A stretch of 63,935 nt of DNA from NCBI GenBank assembly GCA_036635475.1, contig JAVWQH010000007.1:1-63935 (forward strand), given 5' to 3'. Shown one piece after another: positions 62,681-63,935 of the stretch; within the stretch, counting starts at the first letter, position 1, and every line of letters begins with the position of its first letter. This DNA comes from JAHHUA01 sp036635475 (GTDB lineage Bacteria > Bacillota > Clostridia > Oscillospirales > Ruminococcaceae). The notes under the pieces are model-generated. The model worked only from the letters and a program-made list of their open reading frames with translations. It ran no database searches and was not told where the DNA came from. The translations under genes were made by a program, and so were the position numbers.

Positions 62681-63865
62681 ATGGAAAAGAATAATTTTGG
62701 TCAAACTAAAATCGAATCTATGACAGTTAAAAACTGGTTGATTGTCATAACTTATGCCCTTGGACTGCTTATGGTGGTGCTGAATATGAAATCGGTTTTC
62801 AGCATTTTAGGAAGCATTTTCAAAATTTTAACCCCATTCATAATTGGCTTTGTAATCGCATATGTGCTGAACCGCCCGCTTAAATTCATTGAAACTCAAC
62901 TGTTTGCATTTATGGATAAATCCAAATCTCCTAAAATCAGAAAACTGAAAAAACCTTGCTCGGTTTTATTAACTTATCTGCTTTTGTTGGGATTAATTGC
63001 TGGATTTTTAGGCATTGTTATCCCCCAAATCGCAACCAGTGTCACAAGTCTTGTTGCAAATATGTCGGCATATTCCGCAACAGCATCTGAATTTATGCAA
63101 AATATTGCAAGCAGATTTAATCTTTCAGGAGAAATATGGCAAGAATTTAATTCAGTTTGGGCAGAATTATCAAAAACTATTGCAAATGTGATGTCAACTG
63201 TTTTACCATCTTTTGTTTCATTTTTAACATCAGTCACAACAGGTATCACCAAAACTTTTGTGGGAACAATTGTTTCAGTGTACTTCTTAGTGGGACAGGA
63301 CAAAATTATATCACAGGTTAAACGAGTTTTATATGCGTTTTTCCCAAAATCCTTCGCTGATAAATCAGTTAAAATCGCAAGATTATCTCACAAAACTTTC
63401 GGCAGCTTTATCATCGGACAGCTCACTGTTGCTGCGATTTTAGGCTTACTGTGCTTTATATCAATGACGATTTTGCGTATGCCTTATGCAATGCTTATAA
63501 GCGTTATTGTTGGGGTTTCCAACATAATTCCTTATTTTGGGCCATTCTTAGGTGCAATCCCCGGTGTATTTATTCTGTTCACGATAAAACCAATGCAATC
63601 ACTGATTTTTATTATTCTGATAGTTATTTTACAGCAGATTGACAATAACTTTATCTCACCAAAAATTGTGGGTGGCAACCTTGGACTTTCCGGACTTTGG
63701 GTTCTTTTTGCAATAACCGCAGGTGGTGGACTTTTTGGAATTGCCGGAATGGTTATTGGCGCTCCAACATTTGCTGTTATCTACAAATTAGTTGGTGAAG
63801 CCGTTTCTGAGCGACTTAAAAAGAAAAAAATTATTATTAATGGCACTAATGTTATCAGTAAATAG
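62681..63865 (+). CDS. AI-2E family transporter
   Basis: 394-residue membrane protein of the PF01594 family with about eight helices. It has the typical ILTPFIIGFVIAYVLNRPLK near the N terminus, the central amphipathic region (about 125-210), and the C-terminal GVSNIIPYFGPFLGAIPG and QQIDNNFISPKIVGGNLGLSGLWVLF (about 310-340). The family name comes from autoinducer-2 export in E. coli; other members are Na+/H+ antiporters, so the substrate is open. GAGG precedes the ATG. The last 70 bases of the window hold no feature I can support. Confidence 0.92.
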   Translation: MEKNNFGQTKIESMTVKNWLIVITYALGLLMVVLNMKSVFSILGSIFKILTPFIIGFVIAYVLNRPLKFIETQLFAFMDKSKSPKIRKLKKPCSVLLTYLLLLGLIAGFLGIVIPQIATSVTSLVANMSAYSATASEFMQNIASRFNLSGEIWQEFNSVWAELSKTIANVMSTVLPSFVSFLTSVTTGITKTFVGTIVSVYFLVGQDKIISQVKRVLYAFFPKSFADKSVKIARLSHKTFGSFIIGQLTVAAILGLLCFISMTILRMPYAMLISVIVGVSNIIPYFGPFLGAIPGVFILFTIKPMQSLIFIILIVILQQIDNNFISPKIVGGNLGLSGLWVLFAITAGGGLFGIAGMVIGAPTFAVIYKLVGEAVSERLKKKKIIINGTNVISK

Positions 63866-63935
63866 CTTGCGGATTTTATATCAATTTAATTTGTGCGAAC
63901 TTTTGCATATTTAAAATCAGCAAAAACGTTCTTTG

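Overview
The window comes from an AT-rich, low-GC Gram-positive bacterium, most likely a spore-forming strict anaerobe of the Clostridia (Ruminococcaceae/Oscillospirales-like; this placement is inference from gene content and order). Support: Firmicutes gene order rimP-nusA-ylxR-ylxQ-infB-rbfA-nrnA-truB-ribF; sporulation or germination families (YpeB, a PdaA-type deacetylase, a SpoIID domain, a YabE-like 3D protein); only oxygen-independent ribonucleotide reductases (class III NrdDG and B12-dependent class II); strong AGGAGG ribosome sites; and many TTG/GTG starts. Four runs of exactly 100 N mark scaffold joins (14018-14117, 30675-30774, 38622-38721, 56024-56123). Each interrupts a gene, so four genes are partial or frame-broken for technical reasons.

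Layout. 1-2.8 kb: threonine catabolism operon tdh-kbl (+). 3.1-4.9 kb: the uncharacterised GGGtGRT protein with a NifU-like Fe-S scaffold (-). 5.2-8.1 kb: 3D/G5 cell-wall protein and YpeB (-). 8.2-13.5 kb (+): nifS-like desulfurase, thiI and a 955-residue protein joining a CinA-like domain, a membrane segment, a class B sortase and a SpoIID/LytB domain. A structured, relatively GC-rich intergenic island follows, then a nitroreductase (-) and a wall-anchored secreted protein ending in an NPETG sorting signal (+), a plausible sortase substrate. 16.1-21.8 kb (-): nrdDG, a ferredoxin-type aldo/keto reductase and a DUF4349 lipoprotein. 21.8-33.7 kb (-): lepA, a MATE exporter, and the long translation/transcription operon rimP to ribF. 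33.8-37.1 kb (-): small membrane protein, recG, ispE. 37.2-38.8 kb (+): DUF378 protein and PdaA-like lipoprotein. 39.0-41.9 kb (-): tRNA-Arg(ACG) and polA. 42.0-45.5 kb (+): class II RNR and HD-GYP protein. 45.5-51.9 kb (-): complete phosphate regulon pstSCAB-phoU-phoP-phoR with a Pho-box-like array. 52.1-55.4 kb (-): gltX, then a PII-like protein plus an NapA-type Na+/H+ antiporter. 55.8-56.5 kb (+): flotillin lacking its SPFH domain. 56.6-60.3 kb (-): GntR-regulated ABC transporter with a CPBP protease. 60.4-63.9 kb: Ser-rich anchored protein (-), DUF1624 membrane protein (-), AI-2E family permease (+).

Most noteworthy: (1) the CinA-like/sortase B/SpoIID fusion with a possible NPETG substrate 1.3 kb away; (2) an IF-2 whose N-terminal extension holds tandem QGGYNNN repeats resembling the oligopeptide repeats of the yeast prion Sup35, with the assembly gap inside the array; (3) a PII-like sensor coupled to a cation antiporter; (4) a flotillin that begins after the SPFH domain, just behind a good promoter and an 11-bp triplication.
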